From assembly GCF_016904885.1 (NCBI RefSeq), contig NZ_JADWYI010000001.1, forward strand, positions 6,696,001 to 6,760,000: DNA of 64,000 nucleotides, given 5' to 3'. The stretch comes from Archangium primigenium (lineage in GTDB: Bacteria > Myxococcota > Myxococcia > Myxococcales > Myxococcaceae). Made by a program: the position numbers and the translations under genes. Positions 19,089 through 26,302 of the stretch are shown piece after piece. The notes below the pieces were generated by a model. The model searched no databases. It was not told the origin of the DNA and saw nothing but the letters and a program-made list of their open reading frames with translations. Numbering within the stretch: position 1 is the stretch's first letter; the number at the start of each line of letters is the position of its first letter.

Positions 19089-19817
19089 GACACGACGAAG
19101 TGGAAGGGGCGTCGACTGGGGGGTTATGAGATTGGGGAGCGTTACCCAGACATCCCCGAGGACGAAGGCCGACTCCATGAGGCACGTCACGTCGACACGG
19201 GTGAGCCCGCGCTGCTCTTGATGCCCGGCACGGGTGACGACTGGCGCACGTACACGCCCTGGATCGTGGAGGCCACCAACCGCATCGAGCCCCACGGCCT
19301 CTTCCTTCGCCTCAAGCGCCTGCCCGGAGGTCGACTGCCCACGTTCCACGAGCTGACCCTCGGCTTCATCCGCCTCGCGGGCCTCCTGGCGCGCATCGAC
19401 GGACGCGAGGACATCCGCGCTCCTTTCGAGCGTGAACCTCAACCTGGCGCACGCCCCTGGATGAAGCGCTGGGGCCTCATGGGCGCGGGCATCGCCCTGG
19501 CTGTCGGCCTCGCCCTCCTCTTCTGGCCTCGGACCACCACGCCTCCGTCGTCCTTCGGCTTCGTCGACGACTCGCCGCTCTTCACGGATGGTCAGGACCT
19601 GTCGACTCCCGCCATCGCCTACCCGATGCCCGAGACTCCCTTCAAGGAACAGCGCAAGCCACCCTGCGCCGAAGGCTTGGAGATCGAGGTCCGCGGCGGC
19701 TGTTGGATCCGGCATGAGAAGTCCGCCCCCTGCCCTCCCCGCTCGGCCGAGTACCAGGGCCGGTGCTACGTCCCCGTGAAGAAGCCGGACCCGCAACCGC
19801 GCTCGATACAGCACTGA
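19083..19817 (+). CDS. Kinase-remnant membrane protein, tandem copy A
   Basis: A 244-aa protein. Residues about 10-115 resemble the N-lobe of myxobacterial Ser/Thr kinases (GGYEIGERYP, GRLHEARHVDTGEPALLLMPG), but the Gly-rich loop is destroyed and there is no catalytic or DFG loop, so it cannot be an active kinase. One membrane helix lies at about 130-149. An outer domain with four conserved Cys (KPPC, GGCW, PCPP, GRCY) ends the protein; I recall similar C-terminal domains in full-length myxobacterial kinases. ATG 19083 is supported by GGAGG; a GTG six bases earlier is weaker. Its tandem paralogue follows. Confidence 0.75.
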   Translation: MSDTTKWKGRRLGGYEIGERYPDIPEDEGRLHEARHVDTGEPALLLMPGTGDDWRTYTPWIVEATNRIEPHGLFLRLKRLPGGRLPTFHELTLGFIRLAGLLARIDGREDIRAPFEREPQPGARPWMKRWGLMGAGIALAVGLALLFWPRTTTPPSSFGFVDDSPLFTDGQDLSTPAIAYPMPETPFKEQRKPPCAEGLEIEVRGGCWIRHEKSAPCPPRSAEYQGRCYVPVKKPDPQPRSIQH

Positions 19818-19923
19818 ATCAAGTATTCAATCCATCAGTCTCAGCAACCCAAGCACAACACAATCACAGACAGGCTGGCATCTACACTCAGCAAGCACGT
19901 ATGCCACAGGACATAGACCAAGA

Positions 19924-19994
19924 ACGACCTCTTGAGTCTATACAACCGCCCGACATCTCGGGTAGGAAGACACACGGGAGGCGCGGACATGAGT
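19924..19994 (+). promoter_or_regulatory. Leader with TATACA box and inverted repeat, copy 2
   Basis: Duplicate of the block at 19014-19088: TATACA at 19939-19944, CCCGA-N4-TCGGG at 19949-19962 and GGAGG at 19977-19981 before ATG 19989. The 106 bp before it are unusually A/T-rich for the window and hold nothing recognisable. Confidence 0.5.
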
Positions 19995-20723
19995 GATACG
20001 ACGAAGTGGAAGGGGCGTCGGTTGGGGGGCTACGAGATCGGGGAGCGTTACCCAGGCATCCCGGAGGACGAGGGCCGACTTCATGAGGCACGTCACGTCG
20101 AAACGGGTGAGCCCGCGCTGCTCTTGATGCCCGGCACGGGCGACGACTGGCGCACGTACACGCCCTGGAGCGTGGAGGCCACGAACCGCACCGAGCCCCA
20201 CGGCCTCTTCCTCCGCCTCAAGCGCCTGCCCGGGGGGCGGCTGCCCACGTTCCACGAATTGACCCTCGGCTTCATCCGCCTCGCGGGCCTCCTGGCGCGC
20301 ATCGACGGACGCGAGGACATCCGCGCGCCTTTCGAGCGCGAGCCCCAGCCTGGCGCACGCCCCTGGATGAAGCGCTGGGGTCTCACGGGCGCGGGCATCG
20401 CCCTGGCCGCTGGCCTCGCCCTCCTCTTCTGGCCTCGCTCCGCCACGACGCCGGCACTCCACCGGCCCGTCGACGACTCTCCTATTTTCACGAATGGGCA
20501 GAGCCCTTCGGCTCCAGCTATCGCCTACCCGATGCCCGAGAAGCCCTTCAAGGAGCAGCGCAAACCACCCTGCATGCCCGAAACGGAAGTCGAGGTTCAG
20601 GGCGGCTGTTGGGTGCGCCACCGGAAAGACGCCCCCTGCCCTCCTGGTACAGCCGAACACCAAGGCCGGTGCTACGTGGCCGTGAAGAAGCCCGACCCCG
20701 AGCCCAACTCCGTCCAGCCCTGA
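19989..20723 (+). CDS. Kinase-remnant membrane protein, tandem copy B
   Basis: A 244-aa paralogue of the previous gene, exactly equal in length and nearly identical over residues 1-150 (kinase-like N-lobe remnant and membrane helix). The region just after the helix (about 150-200) has diverged most; the four Cys of the C-terminal domain (KPPC, GGCW, PCPP, GRCY) are kept. The strong nucleotide identity, including the leader, indicates a recent tandem duplication. Possible roles are as a decoy or partner for a full-length kinase, but nothing here shows this. Confidence 0.75.
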   Translation: MSDTTKWKGRRLGGYEIGERYPGIPEDEGRLHEARHVETGEPALLLMPGTGDDWRTYTPWSVEATNRTEPHGLFLRLKRLPGGRLPTFHELTLGFIRLAGLLARIDGREDIRAPFEREPQPGARPWMKRWGLTGAGIALAAGLALLFWPRSATTPALHRPVDDSPIFTNGQSPSAPAIAYPMPEKPFKEQRKPPCMPETEVEVQGGCWVRHRKDAPCPPGTAEHQGRCYVAVKKPDPEPNSVQP

Positions 20724-20801
20724 CACCCGCCGGGAACCTTCCGTGCGGTGCGCTGTCCAAGGCCGCGAGCAGCATCTCCCCCTCCACTGAAAGGCATCTC
20801 C

Positions 20802-22670
20802 ATGCGCGCCTCCGCGTGCGTCCTGCTGTTGGCGTTGGGGCTCGGCTGCGGCTCGGCCCGTGTCCTTCCGCCTGCGCGCTCCACCGATGCGGACAGCCCC
20901 CAACTCCAGGGCCATGTCCGGGCACCGGATGGCTCGCCCTTGCGCGGCGCTCGGGTGGCGCTGGTTCCCTTCGTGCCCACGTGGAACCTGCGGACGGATG
21001 CGCCCGTGGCCCTCGTGACGACGAACGCGGAGGGCGCCTTCGCGTTCGGACCCGTTCCCCCCGGGAACTACAGCCTGTCCGCCGTCACCCGAGAGGGCGC
21101 GATCGTGTTCTCCCCGCGGCTCGCGGTGAAGGCGGGCGAGCCTCCTCCTCGCCCGGAACTGAGGCTCCCCGAGGCGCGCGACAGTTGGACGGTCTCCGTG
21201 GTGGACGAGGCGGACGTGCCCATCACCAGCGCGGCGCTGCGTGTGGTGCGGCCCGGCATGCCCTACGACGATGTGGCATTCCCCGGGGACTCGGCGCCGG
21301 GCCTCTTCCGCCTGGAGACCCCGCCCGAGGAGGCATGCGGGCTCATCGTCTCGGCACCGGGCTTCACGACCCGGATGCAGCAGGTGGCGCGTCCGGATGC
21401 ACCCGTCGTGGTGCGTCTGGAGCGGGTCGCGGACGAGGCCATGCAACGCGCGGCGGTGGATTGGATGAAGCAGCGCGGGGTGAAGCTCCCGTCCGCGGAG
21501 CCCGGCCGCGGCGTGGAGGATCTCGAGCCCCTGCGGCCCGTGCTCCAGGATGCGCGGGTGGTGGCCATGGGCGAGGCCACGCACGGCACCCGGGAGTTCT
21601 TCCAGCTCAAGCACCGCCTCTTCGAGTTCCTCGTCACGCGCCTGGGCTTCACCGCGCTCGTCTTCGAGAGCAGCTTCGCCGAGATGCTCCCCCTGGATGA
21701 GTACGTGCTCACCGGGAAGGGGGACCCCGCCGCGCTGCTCGAGGGCGACACCTGGGACACCGAGGAGGTGCTGGCGCTCGTGCGGTGGATGCGCCGCTAC
21801 AACGAGGACCCGGCCCACCCCCGGAAGCTCCGGATCTGGGGCATGGACATGCAGTACTCGCCCGAGGCCGTGGCCCGGGTGCTGACCTATCTGGAACAGG
21901 TGGACCCCGCGCAGGTCCCCGCGCTCCGCGAGCCCTTCGCCCCCCTGACCGAGCCCAGCGCACGCACCTTTTTCCGATTGCCCCTGGAGCGGAAGGAGGC
22001 GGTGCGAGACCTGCTCGACACGCTCTCGGCGCGCTTCGAGCGCGAGCGCGAGGCCTGGAGCCGCCGCACCCGCCCCGAGGCGTGGACCCTGGCGCGACAG
22101 AACCTCCGGGTGCTGCGCCAGTACCTGGCCCACGTGCTCCACGAGGCGGGCGGAGAGCGGGACCAGGCCATGGCGGACAACGTGCGCTGGCTGCTGGAGT
22201 GGGTGCCCGGGACGCGCATGGCGGTGTGGTCCCACAACGGGCACGTCATGCGGGGGCCGAGCGAGTGGAAGGACATGCCCATGGGGCGGCACCTCGCGCG
22301 CACGCTGGGCCCGGCACTCTACGTGTTCGGCTTCGCGTTCCATCAGGGCGCGTTCCAGGCCTTCAACATGGATCCGAACCCGCCCCCCGAGCGCCGGGGC
22401 ATGGTGGAGTTCTCCGTGCCGCCCTCGCCCGAGGGCTCGCTGGACGAGGTGCTCGCCCGTGTGGGCTGGCCCCTGCTGGCGGTGGACCTGCGCGCCCTGC
22501 CCCGGAGCGGCCCCGCCCACGAGTGGTGGCGTCGCACCCACCTCACCCACGACGTGGGCTTCGTTGCCTCGGACCAGGGCGCGCCGTCGCTGAGTTCGGT
22601 TCGCGCCCTGGAGAGCTACGACGGCCTCGTGTTCGTGGAGCGCACCACGCGGGCGCGCCCCAATCCCTGA
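20802..22670 (+). CDS. Exported erythromycin-esterase family protein
   Basis: A 622-aa protein with a signal sequence ending LLLALGLGC (lipobox-like). Residues about 35-100 are a carboxypeptidase-regulatory-like beta-sandwich (LQGHVRAPDGSPLRGARVALVP, AFAFGPVPPGNYSLSA), and a second such domain follows. From about 235 lies an Ere-type domain with VAMGEATHGTREFFQLKHRLFEFL, GFTALVFESSFAE, TWDTEEVLALVRWMRRYN and VWSHNGHVMR, so the active-site His and Glu positions are present. EreA/EreB hydrolyse macrolide lactones, but most members have other or unknown substrates. The exported location and extra domains make simple resistance uncertain. ATG follows AAAGG. Confidence 0.88.
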   Translation: MRASACVLLLALGLGCGSARVLPPARSTDADSPQLQGHVRAPDGSPLRGARVALVPFVPTWNLRTDAPVALVTTNAEGAFAFGPVPPGNYSLSAVTREGAIVFSPRLAVKAGEPPPRPELRLPEARDSWTVSVVDEADVPITSAALRVVRPGMPYDDVAFPGDSAPGLFRLETPPEEACGLIVSAPGFTTRMQQVARPDAPVVVRLERVADEAMQRAAVDWMKQRGVKLPSAEPGRGVEDLEPLRPVLQDARVVAMGEATHGTREFFQLKHRLFEFLVTRLGFTALVFESSFAEMLPLDEYVLTGKGDPAALLEGDTWDTEEVLALVRWMRRYNEDPAHPRKLRIWGMDMQYSPEAVARVLTYLEQVDPAQVPALREPFAPLTEPSARTFFRLPLERKEAVRDLLDTLSARFEREREAWSRRTRPEAWTLARQNLRVLRQYLAHVLHEAGGERDQAMADNVRWLLEWVPGTRMAVWSHNGHVMRGPSEWKDMPMGRHLARTLGPALYVFGFAFHQGAFQAFNMDPNPPPERRGMVEFSVPPSPEGSLDEVLARVGWPLLAVDLRALPRSGPAHEWWRRTHLTHDVGFVASDQGAPSLSSVRALESYDGLVFVERTTRARPNP

Positions 22671-22815
22671 CGCCTCACGCGCTCCCGAAGGGGTGTGACG
22701 GCGCGCACACGTGGGCGGTGTGCCGCATCACAGCCCCCGCGCGGTCTCCAGGGCACTGTTCTCCTCACTGGGGCGACGAACGCCACAGCAACTCAATCGA
22801 GATTGGAACACGCCC

Positions 22816-23424
22816 ATGAAGACGACTGCCTGGATGACCGTGGTGCTGGCTGGCCTCTCCTTCCTTCCCGCCTGCGGTGGTGAGGACCTGAGCCCGATGG
22901 AAACCGAGAACCTCGTCCAGACGAGCCAGGCGATCGCCCTCGGTGGGGCGACCTACTCGCTGACCGCCCGCGGAGGCACCACGGGCTTTCCCACCCAGAC
23001 CGAGTGCCCCGGCGGGTACGTGGCGGTGGGCCTCCATGGTCGCGCCGCGACGTACATCGACCGGCTGGGCCTGCTGTGCCGCGTCCTGAACGCGGATGGC
23101 AGTTTCGGCGCGACCTACTACGCCGGTGCGCAGGGCGGATTCGGCGGGAACAACGTCGAGCGCGCGTGTCCGGCCGGGCAGTTCCTCGTGGGCTTCCAGG
23201 GCAGCGGTTCCTCCTACGTCGATTCGATCAGCCTTCAGTGCGCATCGCCCGCGCCCTGGATGGCGCACGGCGACTGGCAGAACCAGTCCGGTTCCATGAT
23301 GGGGAGCAGCGGTGGCACGAGCTTCGAGGATCGGTGCTCGCCGGGCTTCGTGGTCACCTCGCTCAACGTGCGGGTGGGCGGTTACGTCGATCAGATGCAG
23401 GGCATTTGCACCCAGCTCTACTGA
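22816..23424 (+). CDS. Small lipoprotein with Cys/Gly repeat domain
   Basis: A 202-aa protein with a lipoprotein signal (LSFLPAC). The mature part has three imperfect repeats of the form (T/G)xxxxxCPxGxxxxGLxGRxxxYIDxLxLxC (around TECPGGYVAVGLHGRAATYID, RACPAGQFLVGFQGSGSSYVD and DRCSPGFVVTSLNVRVGGYVD), each about 60 residues and probably closed by a Cys pair. This resembles jacalin- or lectin-like repeat proteins of myxobacteria, but I cannot name the family. Likely at the outer membrane surface; function unknown. Confidence 0.75.
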   Translation: MKTTAWMTVVLAGLSFLPACGGEDLSPMETENLVQTSQAIALGGATYSLTARGGTTGFPTQTECPGGYVAVGLHGRAATYIDRLGLLCRVLNADGSFGATYYAGAQGGFGGNNVERACPAGQFLVGFQGSGSSYVDSISLQCASPAPWMAHGDWQNQSGSMMGSSGGTSFEDRCSPGFVVTSLNVRVGGYVDQMQGICTQLY

Positions 23425-23436
23425 GCCGCGCCCACC

Positions 23437-23482
23437 AGGCGCCGGTCGAGGGTCTCGCGCCTCGACGATCCTACCGGCGCCT
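23437..23482. terminator. Bidirectional hairpin between convergent genes
   Basis: AGGCGCCGGT (23437-23446) pairs perfectly with ACCGGCGCCT (23473-23482), enclosing a second stem, TCGAGG with CCTCGA. It lies in the 65-bp gap between the converging repeat lipoprotein and the immunity-like gene. There is no clear T-tract on either side. Confidence 0.5.
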
Positions 23483-23489
23483 CACGCGC

Positions 23490-24251
23490 TCACGCGGTCG
23501 TACGCCCGCCAATCTCGGGGAAGCGTTCATACGCCCGCTTGAGCGCATCCAGGTGAGCGGGGTTGTCCAGGTCGAGCGGTGCCTCCGTGAGCCGGACAAT
23601 CCACCCCCCCGACACCGTGCGCCGTGATCGAGCGAGCAGGTCCTCGTCGCGCGTCGGGTCTGGAAAGCCGAGGGCCCGTGCGGCGGCGGCCGACCAATAG
23701 TTCAGCCACCCGAGGCGATGCGGAATCTCCGGCGAGGGCATGGCACTGGGGGACTTGAGCACCGGCAGTCCGCGAGGAGGCGGCCTCAGGTCGTCGGGCC
23801 GATTCTTCGTCTGGCGCGCGATGTCCACGCTCGCTTTGAAGGGCGTCGTGAGCCCCCAGAAAGCGCGAGCACTCTCCGCGACAGCCTCCAAGACCTCCGG
23901 AGCCGCTGCGATCCCCTCCGCTGCGAAAGGCAGCACCGCATGGACTTCGAACCAGGCTTGACCGCCTGGGGCGCTGTGCGCCGGTTTTTGCCACCCAGCC
24001 ACCGACACGTAGGCGTTCAAGTCGCCGTTATGGAGGAGCGGAAATTCGCCGACCCACTTCTTTTGGGCGAGCCATGCATCGCGCTCCGTCAACAGGGTGC
24101 GCTGTCCCTCTTTGGACGTCGTCCACTCCAGGCGCAAGCCGGGGAACGTGCGCTCCATTCCATGAACCACGGCCATGGGGCGACCATCGGTGCCCACGCT
24201 TCCAGGAGCATAGACAATCATGGCCAGTTCATCGTGCTGCGTGGCAGGCAT
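23490..24251 (-). CDS. Candidate immunity protein of the nuclease-lipoprotein pair, copy 1
   Basis: A 253-aa soluble protein without signal peptide, homologous along its length to the protein at 29464-30222 (shared blocks PRGLPxLK, PxRLGWLNYWSAAxAxALGFPDPT, TGGWxVRLTExPLDxDxPAHLxAL+RAYERFPxIGGR). It starts 1 bp after the stop of the lipoprotein nuclease gene, and the second copy has the same spacing. A cytoplasmic protein always directly downstream of a toxin-like gene is expected to be its inhibitor. I cannot name the family with confidence; an Imm52-type or myxobacterial DUF family is possible. Confidence 0.7.
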   Translation of the reverse strand: MPATQHDELAMIVYAPGSVGTDGRPMAVVHGMERTFPGLRLEWTTSKEGQRTLLTERDAWLAQKKWVGEFPLLHNGDLNAYVSVAGWQKPAHSAPGGQAWFEVHAVLPFAAEGIAAAPEVLEAVAESARAFWGLTTPFKASVDIARQTKNRPDDLRPPPRGLPVLKSPSAMPSPEIPHRLGWLNYWSAAAARALGFPDPTRDEDLLARSRRTVSGGWIVRLTEAPLDLDNPAHLDALKRAYERFPEIGGRTTA

Positions 24252-24252
24252 T

Positions 24253-25146
24253 TCAGCACCAGTCCATGATGATGATCAGTCCTTCAAGCTCGGGGTCCGC
24301 GGATTCCAAAGCGGCTTTGTGGGCGGCGCTGCGCACGCCCACTCGGAAGTCAAACCCGCAGGCCCGCGCGAGGTCGCGCTCGATCAGCAACTTCGGCACC
24401 TGCTCACTGAGCACGAATCCGCGAAGGTCGCGCGGATATGTGTCGAAATTGTCGGTCTTGACCTCCCACAGCGTGCGCATGGCCAGTTGGAGCGCGTCGA
24501 AGTTCTTCCCGTTCACGAACACATCTCCGCCAGGGAAGCTGTTGCCCGGACCCCTGTCGGCGCACGTGTCGTGCGGTTTATTGCCCCCCAGGTGGTACGG
24601 CACCGGATTGGGCTCGCACCGAGGACGCTCCCGTTGCGAGGTGTCGGGTGGTTCCAGCGGAGGGCCGGCGGCCCCCTTTGAGTCCGGCTTGGGTCGTTTC
24701 CGCAGCGAGAGGTTCCGCGACAGGGACGTTGTCTCGGAACGGTCCTGCCTCGACTCGTAGGCCGCGAGCGCCTCTTTGATGGCGAAGCCCACGACCACCA
24801 CGCCCGTCACCACCACCGCTCCCACGACAAGCTCCGGTGCCGCCAGGACGCAGAGCCCAAGGCCCACGGCAACGGCCCCGGCGGAAGCCACGGAGCACCG
24901 TCCCGTGAGGTCGTGAAACTCGACCTGGCCGTGGTCGAGGGCCGGATAGCAGCGCTCCGCCAGCACGGGCCACGGATGGGACGCCTCTTGCACGGCGCAC
25001 CGCCCGCCGTCCGTCCAGGGAAGGGCCGCCGCGCGCTGGAGGTTGGTGAGCCGTGGACCCCTGTCTACGGGCTCCTCCGGGCCTGGCGAGGACGTCGCGC
25101 AGGCGGAGAGATAGAGCAGAAGGGTGAGGCACACGCGAAAGCGCAT
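24253..25146 (-). CDS. Lipoprotein with C-terminal PD-(D/E)XK nuclease-like domain (SitA-type toxin candidate), copy 1
   Basis: A 297-aa protein. Signal peptide with lipobox LSAC (Cys16). Residues 33-85 form a Cys/Trp-rich domain (NLQRAAALPW, GRCAVQEAS, AERCYPALD, FHDLTGRC), followed by a hydrophobic stretch at about 90-123. A variable Pro/Arg linker leads to the C-terminal domain with GGDVFVNGKNFDALQ (D217) and LWEVKT (E228, K230), matching the D...ExK metal site of restriction-endonuclease-fold toxins. The last residues are IIIMDWC. SitA toxins of M. xanthus have this plan (lipoprotein, conserved N-terminus, variable toxic domain, immunity gene next) and move between cells by TraAB outer-membrane exchange. 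That assignment is inferred. Confidence 0.72.
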   Translation of the reverse strand: MRFRVCLTLLLYLSACATSSPGPEEPVDRGPRLTNLQRAAALPWTDGGRCAVQEASHPWPVLAERCYPALDHGQVEFHDLTGRCSVASAGAVAVGLGLCVLAAPELVVGAVVVTGVVVVGFAIKEALAAYESRQDRSETTSLSRNLSLRKRPKPDSKGAAGPPLEPPDTSQRERPRCEPNPVPYHLGGNKPHDTCADRGPGNSFPGGDVFVNGKNFDALQLAMRTLWEVKTDNFDTYPRDLRGFVLSEQVPKLLIERDLARACGFDFRVGVRSAAHKAALESADPELEGLIIIMDWC

Positions 25147-25162
25147 GGCTTTGCGTCCGGCC

Positions 25163-26302
25163 TCACGGCGTGCCGCAGAAGTGGGTGATCGCCCGCGAGA
25201 GCACCTGCTCGCAGCGCACCAGGTCCTCCTCGGGGACGAACTCCCCCGTCTGGTGCGCCACCCGGATGTCGCCCGGGCCGAACACCACCGCCTCCGCCCC
25301 CAGCGCCGTGAGCTGCGGCGCCTCGGTGCCGAACGACACCGTCGCCGGCGCGTTGCCCGTCTGCTCCGACACGAAGCGCACCACCTCCGCGTCCGCGCTC
25401 GTGGCCACACCCGCGTCCATGCGCACCACGTTCACCCGCGCCTCGAAGCCCGGCTCCCGCCGCATCAGCTCCTGACGGATGTGCTCCAGCGCCTTGGCCA
25501 CCCGTTCCGCCGGCTGTCCCGGAATGGGCCGCCACTCCACCGTGAAGCGGCACGCCCCGGGGATGACGTTCTTCGCCTTGCCCCCCTGGATGAGGCCCAC
25601 GTTCACCGTGGTGAAGGGCGGATCGAACGTCTCGTCCCGGTCCTCGCACAGCGCGCCGAGCGCCAGCTCCTCGAGCAGTTGCAGGAAGCGCCCCGCGCGG
25701 AAGATGGCCGAGGCCCCCGTGGCCGGGTACGCGCTGTGCCCCTCCTTGCCCAGCACCTCCACCTCCGCCAGGCAGTAGCCCTTGTTGGCCCGCACCGGCC
25801 GGAGCATCGTGGGCTCGCCGACGATGGCGTGCCGCGCCCGCCCCAGGCCCGCCTTCACCAGGTGCTTGGCCCCGATGAGCCCCGCCTCCTCGTCCGCCGT
25901 GAGCACCACCAGCAGGGGCGCGCGCAGGCGCTCGGCGCGCGTGGCCGCGTGCAGCGCGCAGGCGATGAAGCCCTTCGTGTCACACGCCCCGCGCCCGTAG
26001 AGCTTGCCGTCCCGGCCCGTGAGCGTCAGGGCCTCCTTCCACTCCGAGTCGTACGGCACGCAGTCCGAGTGCCCCACCAGCGCGAGCGCCGCGCGGCCCT
26101 CGTCGCCGCCCTTGAGCGCGAGCAGGTTCACCTTCTCCACGCCCGCCGCGTCCGTGTAGCGCTGGCGCTGGGCGGAGAAGCCCGCGGCCTCCAGTCGGGC
26201 CTGGACGAGCTCGATGAAGGGCAGGTTGGTGCGTGCCGAGGTGGTGTCCACCGCGACGAGTTCCGCCAGGGAAGCCCGCAGCGCGGGCAAGGTGTCACTC
26301 AC
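25163..26302 (-). CDS. argE: M20 family deacetylase (acetylornithine deacetylase-like)
   Basis: A 379-aa M20/ArgE-type zinc amidohydrolase. Metal and catalytic residues are visible in VGHSDCVP (His), GRGACDTKGF (bridging Asp), LTADEEAGL (Glu-Glu) and VAHQTGEFV (final His). The GTG start at 26302 has GGAGG 8 bp upstream and overlaps the hutF stop as GTGA. ArgE removes acetate from N-acetylornithine. Because the gene is coupled to hutF, whose product is N-formylglutamate, it might instead deformylate that compound; see findings. The symbol reflects sequence family only. Confidence 0.85.
   Translation of the reverse strand: MSDTLPALRASLAELVAVDTTSARTNLPFIELVQARLEAAGFSAQRQRYTDAAGVEKVNLLALKGGDEGRAALALVGHSDCVPYDSEWKEALTLTGRDGKLYGRGACDTKGFIACALHAATRAERLRAPLLVVLTADEEAGLIGAKHLVKAGLGRARHAIVGEPTMLRPVRANKGYCLAEVEVLGKEGHSAYPATGASAIFRAGRFLQLLEELALGALCEDRDETFDPPFTTVNVGLIQGGKAKNVIPGACRFTVEWRPIPGQPAERVAKALEHIRQELMRREPGFEARVNVVRMDAGVATSADAEVVRFVSEQTGNAPATVSFGTEAPQLTALGAEAVVFGPGDIRVAHQTGEFVPEEDLVRCEQVLSRAITHFCGTP

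Noticed and set aside
19938-22550. A long minus-strand frame opposite the kinase-remnant and Ere-like genes.
   Set aside because: The plus-strand genes have clear domains and ribosome-binding sites; the minus frame is low in complexity.
24253-25146. Treating the nuclease lipoprotein as a T6SS effector.
   Set aside because: It has a lipoprotein signal and no PAAR, VgrG or Rhs parts; none are nearby.
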